A stretch of DNA of 64,000 nucleotides, taken from contig NC_092650.1 of the NCBI RefSeq assembly GCF_032118995.1, positions 28,064,501 to 28,128,500 of the forward strand, written 5' to 3'. A program made the translations under genes and the position numbers. Of the stretch, positions 48,181 through 59,130 are shown one piece after another (positions within the stretch are counted from its first letter, which is position 1; every line of letters begins with the position of its first letter). Source of the DNA: Asterias amurensis (lineage: Eukaryota > Echinodermata > Asteroidea > Forcipulatida > Asteriidae). A model generated the notes under the pieces. It had not been told where the DNA came from and made no database searches. It saw only the letters and a program-made list of their open reading frames with translations.

Positions 48181-50240
48181 GATGTGAGTGTTGTGGATGA
48201 GCAGTCAAGGGCGGTGGAGTCATGGTATGATGTTTTGATGTGAGTGTTGTGGATGAGCAGTCTAGGGCAGTGGAGTCATGGTATGATGTTTTGATGTGAG
48301 TGTTGTGGATGAGCAGTCTAGGGCGGTGGAGTCATGGTATGATGTTTTGATGCGAGTGTTGTGGATGAGCAGTCTAGGGCAGTGGAGTCATGGTATGATG
48401 TTTTGATGTGAGTGTTGTGGATGAGCAGTCTAGGGCGGTGGAGTCATGGTATGATGTTTTGATGCGAGTGTTGTGGATGAGCAGTCTAGGGCGGTGGAGT
48501 CATGGTATGATGTTTTGATGTGAGTGTTGTGGATGAGCAGTCTAGGGCAGTGGAGTCATGGTATGATGTTTTGATGCGAGTGTTGTGGATGAGCAGTCTA
48601 GGGCAGTGGAGTCATGGTATGATGTTTTGATGTGAGTGTTGTGGATGAGCAGTCTAGGGCGGTGGAGTCATGGTATGATGTTTTGATGCGAGTGTTGTGG
48701 ATGAGCAGTCTAGGGCAGTGGAGTCATGGTATGATGTTTTGATGTGAGTGTTGTGGATGAGCAGTCTAGGGCGGTGGAGTCATGGTATGATGTTTTGATG
48801 TGAGTGTTGTGGATGAGCAGTCTAGGGCAGTGGAGTCATGGTATGATGTTTTGATGTGAGTGTTGTGGATGAGCAGTCTAGGGCGGTGGAGTCATGGTAT
48901 GATGTTTTGATGCGAGTGTTGTGGATGAGCAGTCTAGGGCGGTGGAGTCATGGTATGATGTTTTGATGTGAGTGTTGTGGATGAGCAGTCAAGGGCGGTG
49001 GAGTCATGGTATGATGTTTTGATGTGAGTGTTGTGGATGAGCAGTCTAGAGCGGTGGAGTCATGGTATGATATTTTGATGTGAGTGTTGTGGATGAGCAG
49101 TCTAGGGCAGTGGAGTCATGGTATGATGTTTTGATGCGAGTGTTGTGGATGAGCAGTCTAGGGCAGTGGAGTCATGGTATGATGTTTTGATGCGAGTGTT
49201 GTGGATGAGCAGTCTAGGGCAGTGGAGTCATGGTATGATGTTTTGATGTGAGTGTTGTGGATGAGCAGTCTAGGGCGGTGGAGTCATGGTATGATGTTTT
49301 GATGTGAGTGTTGTGGATGAGCAGTCTAGGGCAGTGGAGTCATGGTATGATGTTTTGATGTGAGTGTTGTGGATGAGCAGTCTAGAGCGGTGGAGTCATG
49401 GTATGATGTTTTGATGTGAGTGTTGTGGATGAGCAGTCTAGGGCAGTGGAGTCATGGTATGATGTTTTGATGTGAGTGTTGTGGATGAGCAGTCTAGGGC
49501 AGTGGAGTCATGGTATGATGTTTTGATGTGAGTGTTGTGGATGAGCAGTCTAGAGCGGTGGAGTCATGGTATGATGTTTTGATGTGAGTGTTGTGGATGA
49601 GCAGTCTAGAGCGGTGGAGTCATGGTATGATGTTTTGATGTGAGTGTTGTGGATGAGCAGTCTAGGGCGGTGGAGTCATGGTATGATGTTTTGATGTGAG
49701 TGTTGTGGATGAGCAGTCTAGGGCAGTGGAGTCATGGTATGATGTTTTGATGTGAGTGTTGTGGATGAGCAGTCTAGAGCGGTGGAGTCATGGTATGATG
49801 TTTTGATGTGAGTGTTGTGGATGAGCAGTCTAGAGCGGTGGAGTCATGGTATGATGTTTTGATGTGAGTGTTGTGGATGAGCAGTCTAGGGCGGTGGAGT
49901 CATGGTATGATGTTTTGATGTGAGTGTTGTGGATGAGCAGTCTAGGGCGGTGGAGTCATGGTATGATGTTTTGATGTGAGTGTTGTGGATGAGCAGTCTA
50001 GGGCAGTGGAGTCATGGTATGATGTTTTGATGTGAGTGTTGTGGATGAGCAGTCTAGGGCGGTGGAGTCATGGTATGATGTTTTGATGTGAGTGTTGTGG
50101 ATGAGCAGTCTAGGGCGGTGGAGTCATGGTATGATGTTTTGATGTGAGTGTTGTGGATGAGCAGTCTAGAGCGGTGGAGTCATGGTATGATGTTTTGATG
50201 TGAGTGTTGTGGATGAGCAGTCTAGGGCAGTGGAGTCATG
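48181..50240 (+). repeat. 56-bp minisatellite, 36 full copies plus a 44-bp partial
   Basis: The period is exactly 56 from 48181 to 50197. The unit begins GATGTGAGTGTTGTGGATGA and ends CATGGTATGATGTTTT. The few variable sites are GATG(T/C)GAG, TCTAGG/TCTAGA/TCAAGG and GGC(A/G)GTGG. C at the first site occurs only in units 4-19. The TCTAGA variant occurs only from unit 16 onward. No long open frame is visible through it. Confidence 0.97.
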
Positions 50241-50452
50241 TAATGTACTTTGCAGGATATGGGTTCAAATCCTTGAGCAAAATCAGCAAGGCACTTTTTC
50301 ATAATTGCTTCTCTTTGCACAGGAGTACACATGGGTACAGGTGTGAGCTGTGGGGAGTAAACTGCGATGGACTGGCATCCTGTCCAAGGAAAACGGATAT
50401 AAACATCAGCCTGGTCAGCCATATTGGATCGGGACAGACTTTACATTAAATA
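50238..50452 (+). mobile_element. SINE-like element fragment
   Basis: The B-box-like GGGTTCAAATCC is followed by GAGCAAAATCAGCAAGGCAC, ACACATGGGTACAGGTGTGA and GCGATGGACTGGCATCCTGT. This arrangement is familiar from tRNA-derived SINEs of aquatic animals. The head is replaced by the minisatellite, so it is truncated. Family assignment is from memory of general form only. Confidence 0.5.
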
Positions 50453-50460
50453 GTTCATAT

Positions 50461-50849
50461 TTAAAGGCAGTGGACACTATTGGTAATTACTCAAAATAAT
50501 TATCACCATAAAACCTCACTTGGTAACGAGTAATGGCGGAGCTGTTGATGGTATAAAACACTGTGAGAAACGGCTCCCTCTGAAGTGACGTAGTTTTCGA
50601 GAAAGGGGTAAATTTCCACAAATTTGATTTCGAGACCTCAAGTTTAGAAATTGAGGTCAGGAAATAACGCATCTGAAAGCCCACAACTTCTTGTGACAAA
50701 GGTGTTGTTTTCTTTCATAGTTATCTCGCAACTCCGACGACCAATCAAGCTCAAATTATCGCAGGTTTGTTATGTTATGCATATGATGAGATACACCAAG
50801 GTGAGAAGACTGGTCTTTGACAATTACCAATAGTGTCCACTGTCTTTAA
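50461..50849 (-). mobile_element. TTAA-flanked MITE, AGGCAGTGGACAC family, copy 3
   Basis: TTAA is at 50461-50464 and 50846-50849. The body is in the opposite orientation to the copies at 9198 and 18664. Confidence 0.85.
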
Positions 50850-53539
50850 AACAACGGTCAGTATAATGACACGTACTATATGAGACACACGTACTAGGCC
50901 TACAGAAAATTGTATTTATGAAGTCACAATTCCACACGTGTGGTAAAAGCAATGTCAAATGTCCAGGTATAATCGGCTGTGGATTTCAAAGTAGAAATCT
51001 GAAAGCAGAATATAAAGTGCTGATACCAAACAATTAGCTAAGTCCCAACAATAACCCCTCGGAGGATTGTGACTTCACTGCTACTGTCCTCGTAATATAT
51101 GGACCATGTAGGAAGAAAATAGACTCTCCTTTATAAGATAACATTTCCAGGCACATGTGGGAGCAATAAGGGGGTGGCACCTTGGGCATTAGGGTGGGGG
51201 AAAGGTAGTATGATTTTACCCATCAATCCACAGGCTATAATAGTATAATGCCGAGTCTCTGATTGATTCTACACTAGCCGTATATTTCAGCCGGAGGCAG
51301 AAAACAATAAAGAGAAAGAAATGATTCAGAATAAGATATGGTCACTATCCTACAATGAGTAATTTGATACAGAGTAAATGATATCGCCATATGGTCCGAG
51401 CCATGACAGATGTGGATTGAGACTAATTCAGAATGAAGATGAAGAGGAACGTGTTGAAGGAGTGAGGTGAAGAAAACTGATGATAACTTTCACCTTTAGG
51501 TGTAGAACCTTCTAGGAAATGAAATCTAGATCAATTCAAATTGCTTCCATTTAACAAATTACCTTTCGGTAAATATTAAACCCCCCACATCGTCTCATAG
51601 AATTGAATATAGGAAGGAAGACATACTCCAAAGCATGCTACTACTCTATTGATTTCAACTTATATGAACCACTCATTTCAAATCGAGGAATGTTCTTGTT
51701 ACAGTGTAGTTAGTTTTATGAAGTTCGTTTTTCTCTTTAAGATAAGTGTACTTTCTTTTACGGCCTATGAGCCAGTCGCGTTGCAGCAGAATCGTGCGGT
51801 CATTAGTTCCCAGCAATAGATAGACTGACAAAGACTGACGATGACATTGCACTTAACTAATCATTAGTACTCAGTTAAAGGTAAGGTGACAACGACTACG
51901 ACGATGACATTACACTTAATTAATGATCTTCATGTTTTCATTAGTTCTCAGCAAAAGATAGATTATCAAAGACTGAAGACGACATTGCTTAACTAACGAC
52001 ATGTGTACAATCATTAGTACTGAGCAACAGATAAAGATGACATTGCACTAAACTAATGACGTGTATAATCATGTACTCAGTAAAAGGTAAAGTGACCATG
52101 GCAACGACGATGACATTGATATGAACTAACGACATGTACAATCATTAGTACTCAGTAAAGACTGACGATGACATTGCACTAAACTAATGACATGTATAAT
52201 CATGTACTCAGTAAAAGGTAAAGTGACAACGGGAACGACGATGACATTGAACTGAACTAATGACCTCTTGTGGGATTTGCCATTGCTTTCCAATGTCACA
52301 CCAAATTGCTACCGTCCAAAGCAAAACCTCATTAAAATCATGGAGGAAGCGAATCAAGGCTGTTAAGTCATTGGTTAGACACACCTATACCACATGGGAC
52401 TACCAAACTAGAAAATGAGTTTGCCGATAATTAGAACCCTAGAGATAAAGAAAGAAGAAACCCAAATCCAAGGTTACTTAGTGTTTGATGAGACACTTCA
52501 CTTTGCAAGGGGTTAAAATAGCACCTGCTTGAAAATGACACTCTGGATCTTTCAGATATAAACAGGTACTTCAAGATTCTTGAAAAATAGAAATATCACA
52601 GTTCAGGTAAAACTTGATTTCTTAACAAATTCAACTTTTGTTTTCCTTCATACCCCCACCGGCTATTTAAAATAAAATAAAATAAACTTACCATGTTTTT
52701 TTGAAAAGTATTTGATTAAAGTTGTTGACAAAAATGAATCTGTTTTTATAATTAGTTGATATTATTAATTTTAATGACATCAGTGTTGAGCGATGATTTC
52801 AACCCAGACAGGTTTTTCCTAACTCAACACAATGTTAATCTGTTCGCCGAATTGATCAGAAGATGAGCTTTCAAATAACACCTAATGAGACCCTAAAGGG
52901 TAAGTACTTATCAAAAGACGTCACATCGACACCATGGCTGTAGATACCATTTCATTCATTCCAAGAATGGTCTGGTTTTGCATGGGGTGACATTTTAACT
53001 CAAAAACATTCACACTAGAAATAAGAAACCACAATACAAGGATTTAAATCATCAAAAATGTTCTCTTACAGTTTATTAATTCAGTAAAACTTTTATTATG
53101 TAAAATGGTTGCACAACACACTGTGAGGGCCCTTGGTCTGCACAAGTAAAGACTTAACTTTAGCTTCACCAAACCTACAGCTACATGTAGGATTCTCACA
53201 ACCACAAACTCAAATCATTTGATTTCAACAAAATCACAAAAATACTATCAATTTACAAGGGTCCATTGAGTAGAATGAGGTACACATTTGTGTTGGATGT
53301 TTTTAGTTTTTAATAATGTTTTTAGTTTTTAATAATGGATTAATAATTCGAAGTCTGATTTTGTTTATCTTGGAAATTGAAATGTTTTATATTATATTAT
53401 ATTTTTTTGGATGATGCGATAGAAGGTGTTTCTAGAAGGTGTTTCTAGAAGGTGTTCCTCCACAGTTTAAATTACCATTGAGAAAATGGACAAGTCTGGC
53501 ACCATATCAACAATACACAGCTTAAAGATGGCTGTCAGA
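50850..53539. other. Noncoding DNA with an imperfect repeat block
   Basis: At about 51830-52265 a degenerate unit containing GACGATGACATTGCAC and AATCATTAGTACTCAGTAAA recurs about five to six times with indels. A triplicated AGAAGGTGTTTCT is near 53425-53458. Minus-strand AATAAA hexamers are at 53073-53078 and 53092-53097. No further gene is seen. Confidence 0.5.
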
Positions 53540-53612
53540 CTAAGACTCCAGGCTGTCAGAGCCAAAACCAAATCCAAAGCAGAAGCCATAGCCGTAATAA
53601 GAAGACAGAAAC
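53540..53612 (-). CDS. Possible last coding exon of an unidentified minus-strand gene
   Basis: On the minus strand a TCTCCTTGCAG acceptor opens a frame reading FLSSYYGYGFCFGFGFGSD and then LES before TAG (53540-53542). The peptide is strikingly Gly/aromatic alternating. AATAAA hexamers about 450 bases downstream could end the transcript. The exon entry phase fits the candidate exon at 54082-54171. I do not recognise the protein. Other frames here are also open over a short length, so this is tentative. Confidence 0.3.
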
Positions 53613-54081
53613 CTGCAAGGAGAATCTCATTACTCTAAACAAGACTTCATTTCATTTACTTGAAGACTATGGCTTTGCCTTGATGAGAAGCAAACCAAGT
53701 CTGAGACATTAGATACATGCAATCATTAAGACTCAGCGATACATCTTGCATTATCAAGTTACAAACAAATAGGTAGGAGTCAAAACAGTCCAAAAAACAT
53801 TTCCTCTGTGTATTCAATTGCATCCATTTTCTTCATTACTAAAAGGTTTCTGACCAGGGGATGTTTTCTTAATGGTTGCTCCTCCAGCGGGAGTTACTTA
53901 CTTCTTCAAGAAGCAACTAGCATCTTGATAATAACACATTTGTTGACGATGAGAATACACCAGTTGTTTTCAACTCAACTCCTTCAGTTTTGCCAACGGG
54001 CAAAAACACAGGATACAGGAAGCAGGTTACTATGGCAACATTGTAAACACTTGTTGGATAGACGTTGAGATTGTTGACTAC

Positions 54082-54171
54082 AGATCATCTCGGACTCCAA
54101 AGCCTGGGCCTGTAGGGGGTTCAGTTAGACTTGTCAAACCTGTAAAAGGTTCACATGTTTGTCGACCACTC
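54082..54171 (-). CDS. Possible penultimate exon of an unidentified minus-strand gene
   Basis: A very pyrimidine-rich acceptor (TTTCTCTCTTCCTCTCTGCC then TTAG) is followed by an open frame [20 protein letters not shown], then [10 protein letters not shown]. If the CT|GTAGTC donor is used, it joins in frame to 53612. If not, it ends at TAG 54078-54080 as its own terminal exon. The donor is weak. No upstream exons were identified with confidence. Confidence 0.3.
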
Positions 54172-54498
54172 CTAAGGCAGAGAGGAAGAGAGAAAAACAA
54201 ATGTTATAGTGACTGGTGGATCTTTGTTTTTCAATTACAGGGTTAAAGAATTGCTCCTTGAATTGATTTGTCTTTCAACCTCAGTTTGATATTCCTGCGT
54301 AGGTTTTACTAAACAAACTGATACAACATGGAGTTAAGTTATATATAATGTGAGGCGTGGAGTGCCTCTCCTCTTAAAATTAACAGGGACTCGATGAACA
54401 TCATGTCACTACATCATGGAACTACATCTTGCCATCTACATGTACATGTACGTAGGTAATAAAAACAAACAAAACACAAGTCCCACAAAACATACACT

Positions 54499-54632
54499 GG
54501 AAAAGTTTCTGTTTGGTGCCACCACTTTTCATTCGATATGAAATGGTATTATAGTATCTAATTTACCTCAAAGAGATATCCCTTTTTGTAAAAATTAGTG
54601 AAAAAGTGATGGCGCAACACGGAAAGTAATCC
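54499..54632. mobile_element. MITE, GGCGCCACCACTTTTTC family, copy 2
   Basis: It is a diverged copy of the element at 606-737. The arms GGAAAAGTTTCTGTTTGGTG and the imperfect complement enclose the shared AGTATCTAATTTACCT and ATATCCCTTTTTGTAAAAAT core. Confidence 0.8.
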
Positions 54633-55150
54633 CATACACTTATTGCAAAGAAATTATCAACAAGATTAAAACATCTTGAGGGTAAACTCCGATCAATGTC
54701 CAGCACTACTTTCCATGGAGGTCTTCAGTACAAAAACAGAAGTAAAAATTATAACTATGCAGGATCTAAACTTTAAAACAGACAGACACCATGGTCTCCC
54801 TTTAAAAAGATCAAAAGACATATGTAAAATAAAAGTTAAAAGGATGCAAAATATATCAAACAAATATATTAAAAAAAAAAAAAATTACTAATTTGAACTT
54901 GGCGTATGCTCCTTGCTATGTTTTTAAAGCTTGAAATAAATGGCAAGCTTTTACATCCTTACGCTTAAACACATACATGTTTATAAACACAAAACAAGCT
55001 TTTGGTATTTGATCCTACATAAGTAACATTACTAGACGTAGTTCCTTAGATTTCCTGAATGGTTTCATGATCATGTTTGCATGAAGTATGACTCCTGGTT
55101 GTACTGTATCATAAAGTATGTATGTAGCCAACCTTCACAATAGGAGGTAC
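54633..55150. other. AT-rich noncoding DNA
   Basis: No structure beyond short A runs and a 71-codon open frame of low-complexity composition. Nothing here is supported as a gene. Confidence 0.5.
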
Positions 55151-55557
55151 CACATTCCAGCCATTTAATGACCACAGTCAATGTTGCTGATCTTAACTCA
55201 GTCAGAATGCATATTCCAGCCATCTAATGACCACAGTCAATGTTGCTGATCTTAACACAGTCAGAATGCATATTCCAGCCATCTAATGACCACAGTCAAT
55301 GTTGCTGATCTTAACTCAGTCAGAATGCATATTCCAGCCATCTAATGACCACAGTCAATGTTGCTGATCTTAACTCAGTCAGAATGCATATTCCAGCCAT
55401 CTAATGACCACAGTCAATGTTGCTGATCTTATCTCAGTCATGCATGTTCCAGCCATCTAATGACCACAGTCAATGTTGCTGATCTTAACACAGTCAGAAT
55501 GCATATTCCAGCCATCTAATGACCACAGTCAATGTTGCTGATCTTAACTCAGTCATG
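55151..55557 (+). repeat. ~59-bp minisatellite, about 7 copies
   Basis: The unit contains ATTCCAGCCATCTAATGACC, ACAGTCAATGTTGCTGATCT and TAACTCAGTCAGAATGCAT. Two copies lack a few bases after CAGTCA. It is noncoding. Confidence 0.93.
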
Positions 55558-57090
55558 CAATGTGAACATCTAATAAAAACCATGCTGTGTAGGAATCAAG
55601 CCAGCTACTTAAGACATACAAAAGATGTGTGACTGTTCAAGTAATAACATCTGCAATTCATGATTTGTGACACACTCCTTCAAAATGAAGCTGAGAAGTG
55701 AAGACATTTATCATGTGAAAATAAATATACCTTCTTCCAGATTTAATGTAAAAACCTGGTCCCATATGTTTATCCCATTACTACTCAGTAACTAAGGATC
55801 CAAGCATCACAAGCAGTCACCTACATGTAATTCTCACTATCCAGACTTTGGCAGAAAGATGTATCAAATGTCTTGTTAATCATGGACATGGAGAAACTTA
55901 CAATTCCAATTAACCGGAATAATCAAATGTCTGCATAAATCAAAGCTGAAATATCCAAGTGCAGACATTTTAATTACACTGGACTTGAAATATGGGGATT
56001 TATGTAGAACTTGTTCCTTCTTCCCATCAACCATGCAGTCCCTTAGAAAGGCTTGTGTTGGTTATGTATGTGGATAATTAGCATTCTAAGACAACATATT
56101 GCTGCAATCAAATGATTTATCAAAGAAGTAGAAAGAAACAGACAGACTGTTTTGCAAGATCTAAAGAATGCATCTTGAAATTCTGTGTCAAGATGCAAAA
56201 TTGGGTTGAGATTTACAGTTATGGCTAGAGTATTCACACTGGTAAATCAACAATCTCAATCTAAGAATAAACATACATGTAGGACGATGAAGCAGTCAGC
56301 ATAAATCAAGTGAATTGAGAAACATGGAGATTTATACATTATCATGTACAAGCTCAATGTTTCAACCGTCTCATTGAGACGCATGGGGGTAGAGTCAATG
56401 CGCGTTCTGAAGGAGTCTATATAAATTAGCTTCATTCTAAACTCAAAATGAAACATCAGTCAAAGCTGAGAACAAGTCAAAAAGTTCTTCTTCTTTTCTC
56501 TAGCATGTCTGAGAAATCATTCTTGAACAACCATTTTAAGAGATTAAAATGACTGTTTCACTCATCAAAGCAAATCACAATGAAGCAAGACTTGTAAGAT
56601 TTGCATGTCGAGACATACTAGACTCAAACTCGCTACCCAATGCCTGCGCTACCCTAGTTTGATTGAAGCAGACTGAAAGCCTGCAATAAACAACTTTGAA
56701 CAATCATTCATAACTACCTTACAGTTTATCCATTCTAATTGGTCGAGAGGGCATCACGAGGGGTTGTTTGAACAGATAATATAACACAAGTAAAAAGTGT
56801 TATAACATGTGCGTGACACGCGCGCTTGCACCTGTGTGTATAAGACAGTTTCTTCATTCATATTGGTTGAGGGCAACAGCCGGGACAATTGTGCCACATC
56901 ACGCGATACGCGGGACCCTCATATCATTCCATTATAAGGAGTTGTTTACCCAAAGCTGAGGGCCTAACCATTTCATAGCTGGAGGGGTGTTGTGTTGAAA
57001 GAAATCATTGAACAATTATAATTTTTGCATTTATTTTACCTTTTGATCAAAAAGTGTTGATGTGTTTTGACCTAAAAGGTATTTATGAAT
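55558..57090. other. Noncoding DNA
   Basis: No gene is recognised. A region at about 56700-56940 with GTTATAACATGTGCG and ACGCGCGC elements resembles a decayed DNA transposon, but termini were not found. Confidence 0.45.
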
Positions 57091-57255
57091 GGGAATCAAA
57101 GTGTGTTGAATCGGTTTTCAACTAGTGGTTTAAACTCGCCGAGGCCTGGTTCTTGATAATTTACCTCGACTTTGTCTTGGTAGAATTATCAAGAACCAGG
57201 CCTCGTTGGGTTTAAACCACTAGTTGAAAACCTGTTCGCCACACATTGATTCCCT
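57091..57255. mobile_element. 165-bp foldback element
   Basis: GGGAATCAAAGTGTG on the left pairs imperfectly with CACACATTGATTCCC on the right. GTTTTCAACTAGTGGTTTAA pairs with TTAAACCACTAGTTGAAAAC, then CCTGGTTCTTGATAATT pairs with AATTATCAAGAACCAGG. The loop is about 20 bases, centred near 57174. Confidence 0.8.
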
Positions 57256-58619
57256 TAATGACAGCTATATCATCACTGTCACAAACTGTATGTTGATGAG
57301 ACCTGAGTGTACACTGGTCTCAAAAATACATTCAGAAGAGGTTCCTTCAAGCAAGAAGTCAAGACCTTTGTGTTTCCCGACAGTAATTTGCTCCAGAGTA
57401 GACAGACACAGCAAGAAACTAAAATAAATGCAACCTGTCACATCCAATTGAACTTTCCATCCAAACTGATAAAAGGTTATAGGTATTCAAGTAACATGTA
57501 GGTACGGGCGATGGTAACTATGCAGTGTTGTTTAAGATGAACTTGTAGTAGACAACAAGAACTGGGATCTTTGTGGAGTTCAATGTGGGAAAGCCACTAT
57601 AATCACCAATAATAAGAAATATTCAAATTAAGAAACTAAGAAATTGAACCGAAATGTTGAGACAAAAATAATATGGTAAAGCCTTACTGCAAGGCCTTCC
57701 TCCATGCAGACATTTTGCATAAAACCTACCCAATGGGAGACAAAAATACTAAACATGGTTTGAACTCTCATTGTGTCTGGATTAAGTTGGCCAAACTTGT
57801 AGACTGTGTACTATCAGGGTCGATTGAATAGCAGTTGTTACATGTAAAATGGTTAAAACACACCATGGGAAATTTAAATTATTGTGATACCCTCTATTGT
57901 TAGTTTAGTGTTTCTACCAGATCAATGACATATCCTCTTTTCATACAGAAGAGTTTCTTATGTCAGTAAATGTCACAGGTGTGCTTTGATTCAAAGCAGA
58001 AACACATTGCAGAACAGCAACACCCTTCAGCAACGTCAGTTCCTAAAACATAACATCAAATATGAACTACGTACTTGCATACAGAACTTGGCAGCTTTGC
58101 TGTGACTTAAGGCTATTTTGAAGGATAAATTGAAAAGTGTCTTCGCTAGACAAGCAAAAATACTGTGACCCAGTTTAGTTTCCTCCGGGCGTGATGGTAT
58201 CTGAACACTGTCCAAACAAAGATAGAGGATTAAAATTGAATCAAATATCTTAATGGAGCGACTTCATGTTACTATGTGACAACTTAAGGAATCTCACATT
58301 ACAAGTCTCCATTTATAAGCCTTGATGTCATGGAGACCTAATCATGTTCTCAAGAAGGTTAAATAACAATATAAACCCTTCTCCTTAGCTCTAGTAATTA
58401 GGTCAGAAGGATTCATACAGTTATTCTCATCTAATTTAACCACACAAGAAGTCTCAATATCTAGGTTATATTCTTAGAGATGGGAGACAAACTAGGTTGA
58501 ATTCATGGACTCAAGCGATGAGTATTTGACAATGCTTGATAATGACCACTACATTAACTTATTAGCTATACCTTTATAGGTCTGAATATTATAGGTCCAT
58601 CACTTTATTAAACACGTAC
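57256..58619. other. Noncoding or unresolved DNA
   Basis: There is no confident gene. On the minus strand, an acceptor-like site near 58199 opens a frame reading VQIPSRPEETKLG and a second near 58040 opens a short frame. They are noted as possible exons only. Confidence 0.4.
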
Positions 58620-59130
58620 AATGGGGAAGTCTTGAGCAAGGTGGAGGGGTGATTCCCCCTTAAGGAGGATGGGTGAAGATTAGCTGAAGATGGGATTGTG
58701 TGGGAGTAAGTCATACTCATTACTCAGTGAGTATTAGAGTCTTGAGCAAGGTGGAGGGGTGAATCTTCACCCCCTCAGGAGGATGGGTGAAGATTAGCTG
58801 AAGATGGGATTGTGTGGGAGTAAGTCATACTATATTACTAATTGAGTATGGTGAATCTTCAACCCCTGAGGAGGATGGGTGAAGATTAGCTGAAGATGGG
58901 ATTGTGTGGGAGTAAGTCATACTATATTACTAATTGAGTATGGTGAATCTTCAACCCCTGAGGAGGATGGGTGAAGATTAGCTGAAGATGGGATTGTGTG
59001 GGAGTAAGTCATACTATATTACTAATTGAGTATGGTGAATCTTCAACCCCTGAGGAGGATGGGTGAAGATTAGCTGAAGATGGGATTGTGTGGGAGTAAG
59101 TCATACTGTAATATTATTACTAATTGAGTA
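58620..59130 (+). repeat. 92-bp minisatellite, about 5 copies
   Basis: GTGAATCTTCAACCCC recurs at 58851, 58943 and 59035 with period 92. Two longer, more diverged units precede (from about 58625). All contain GGAGGATGGGTGAAGATTAG and GATTGTGTGGGAGTAAGTCA. Confidence 0.93.
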
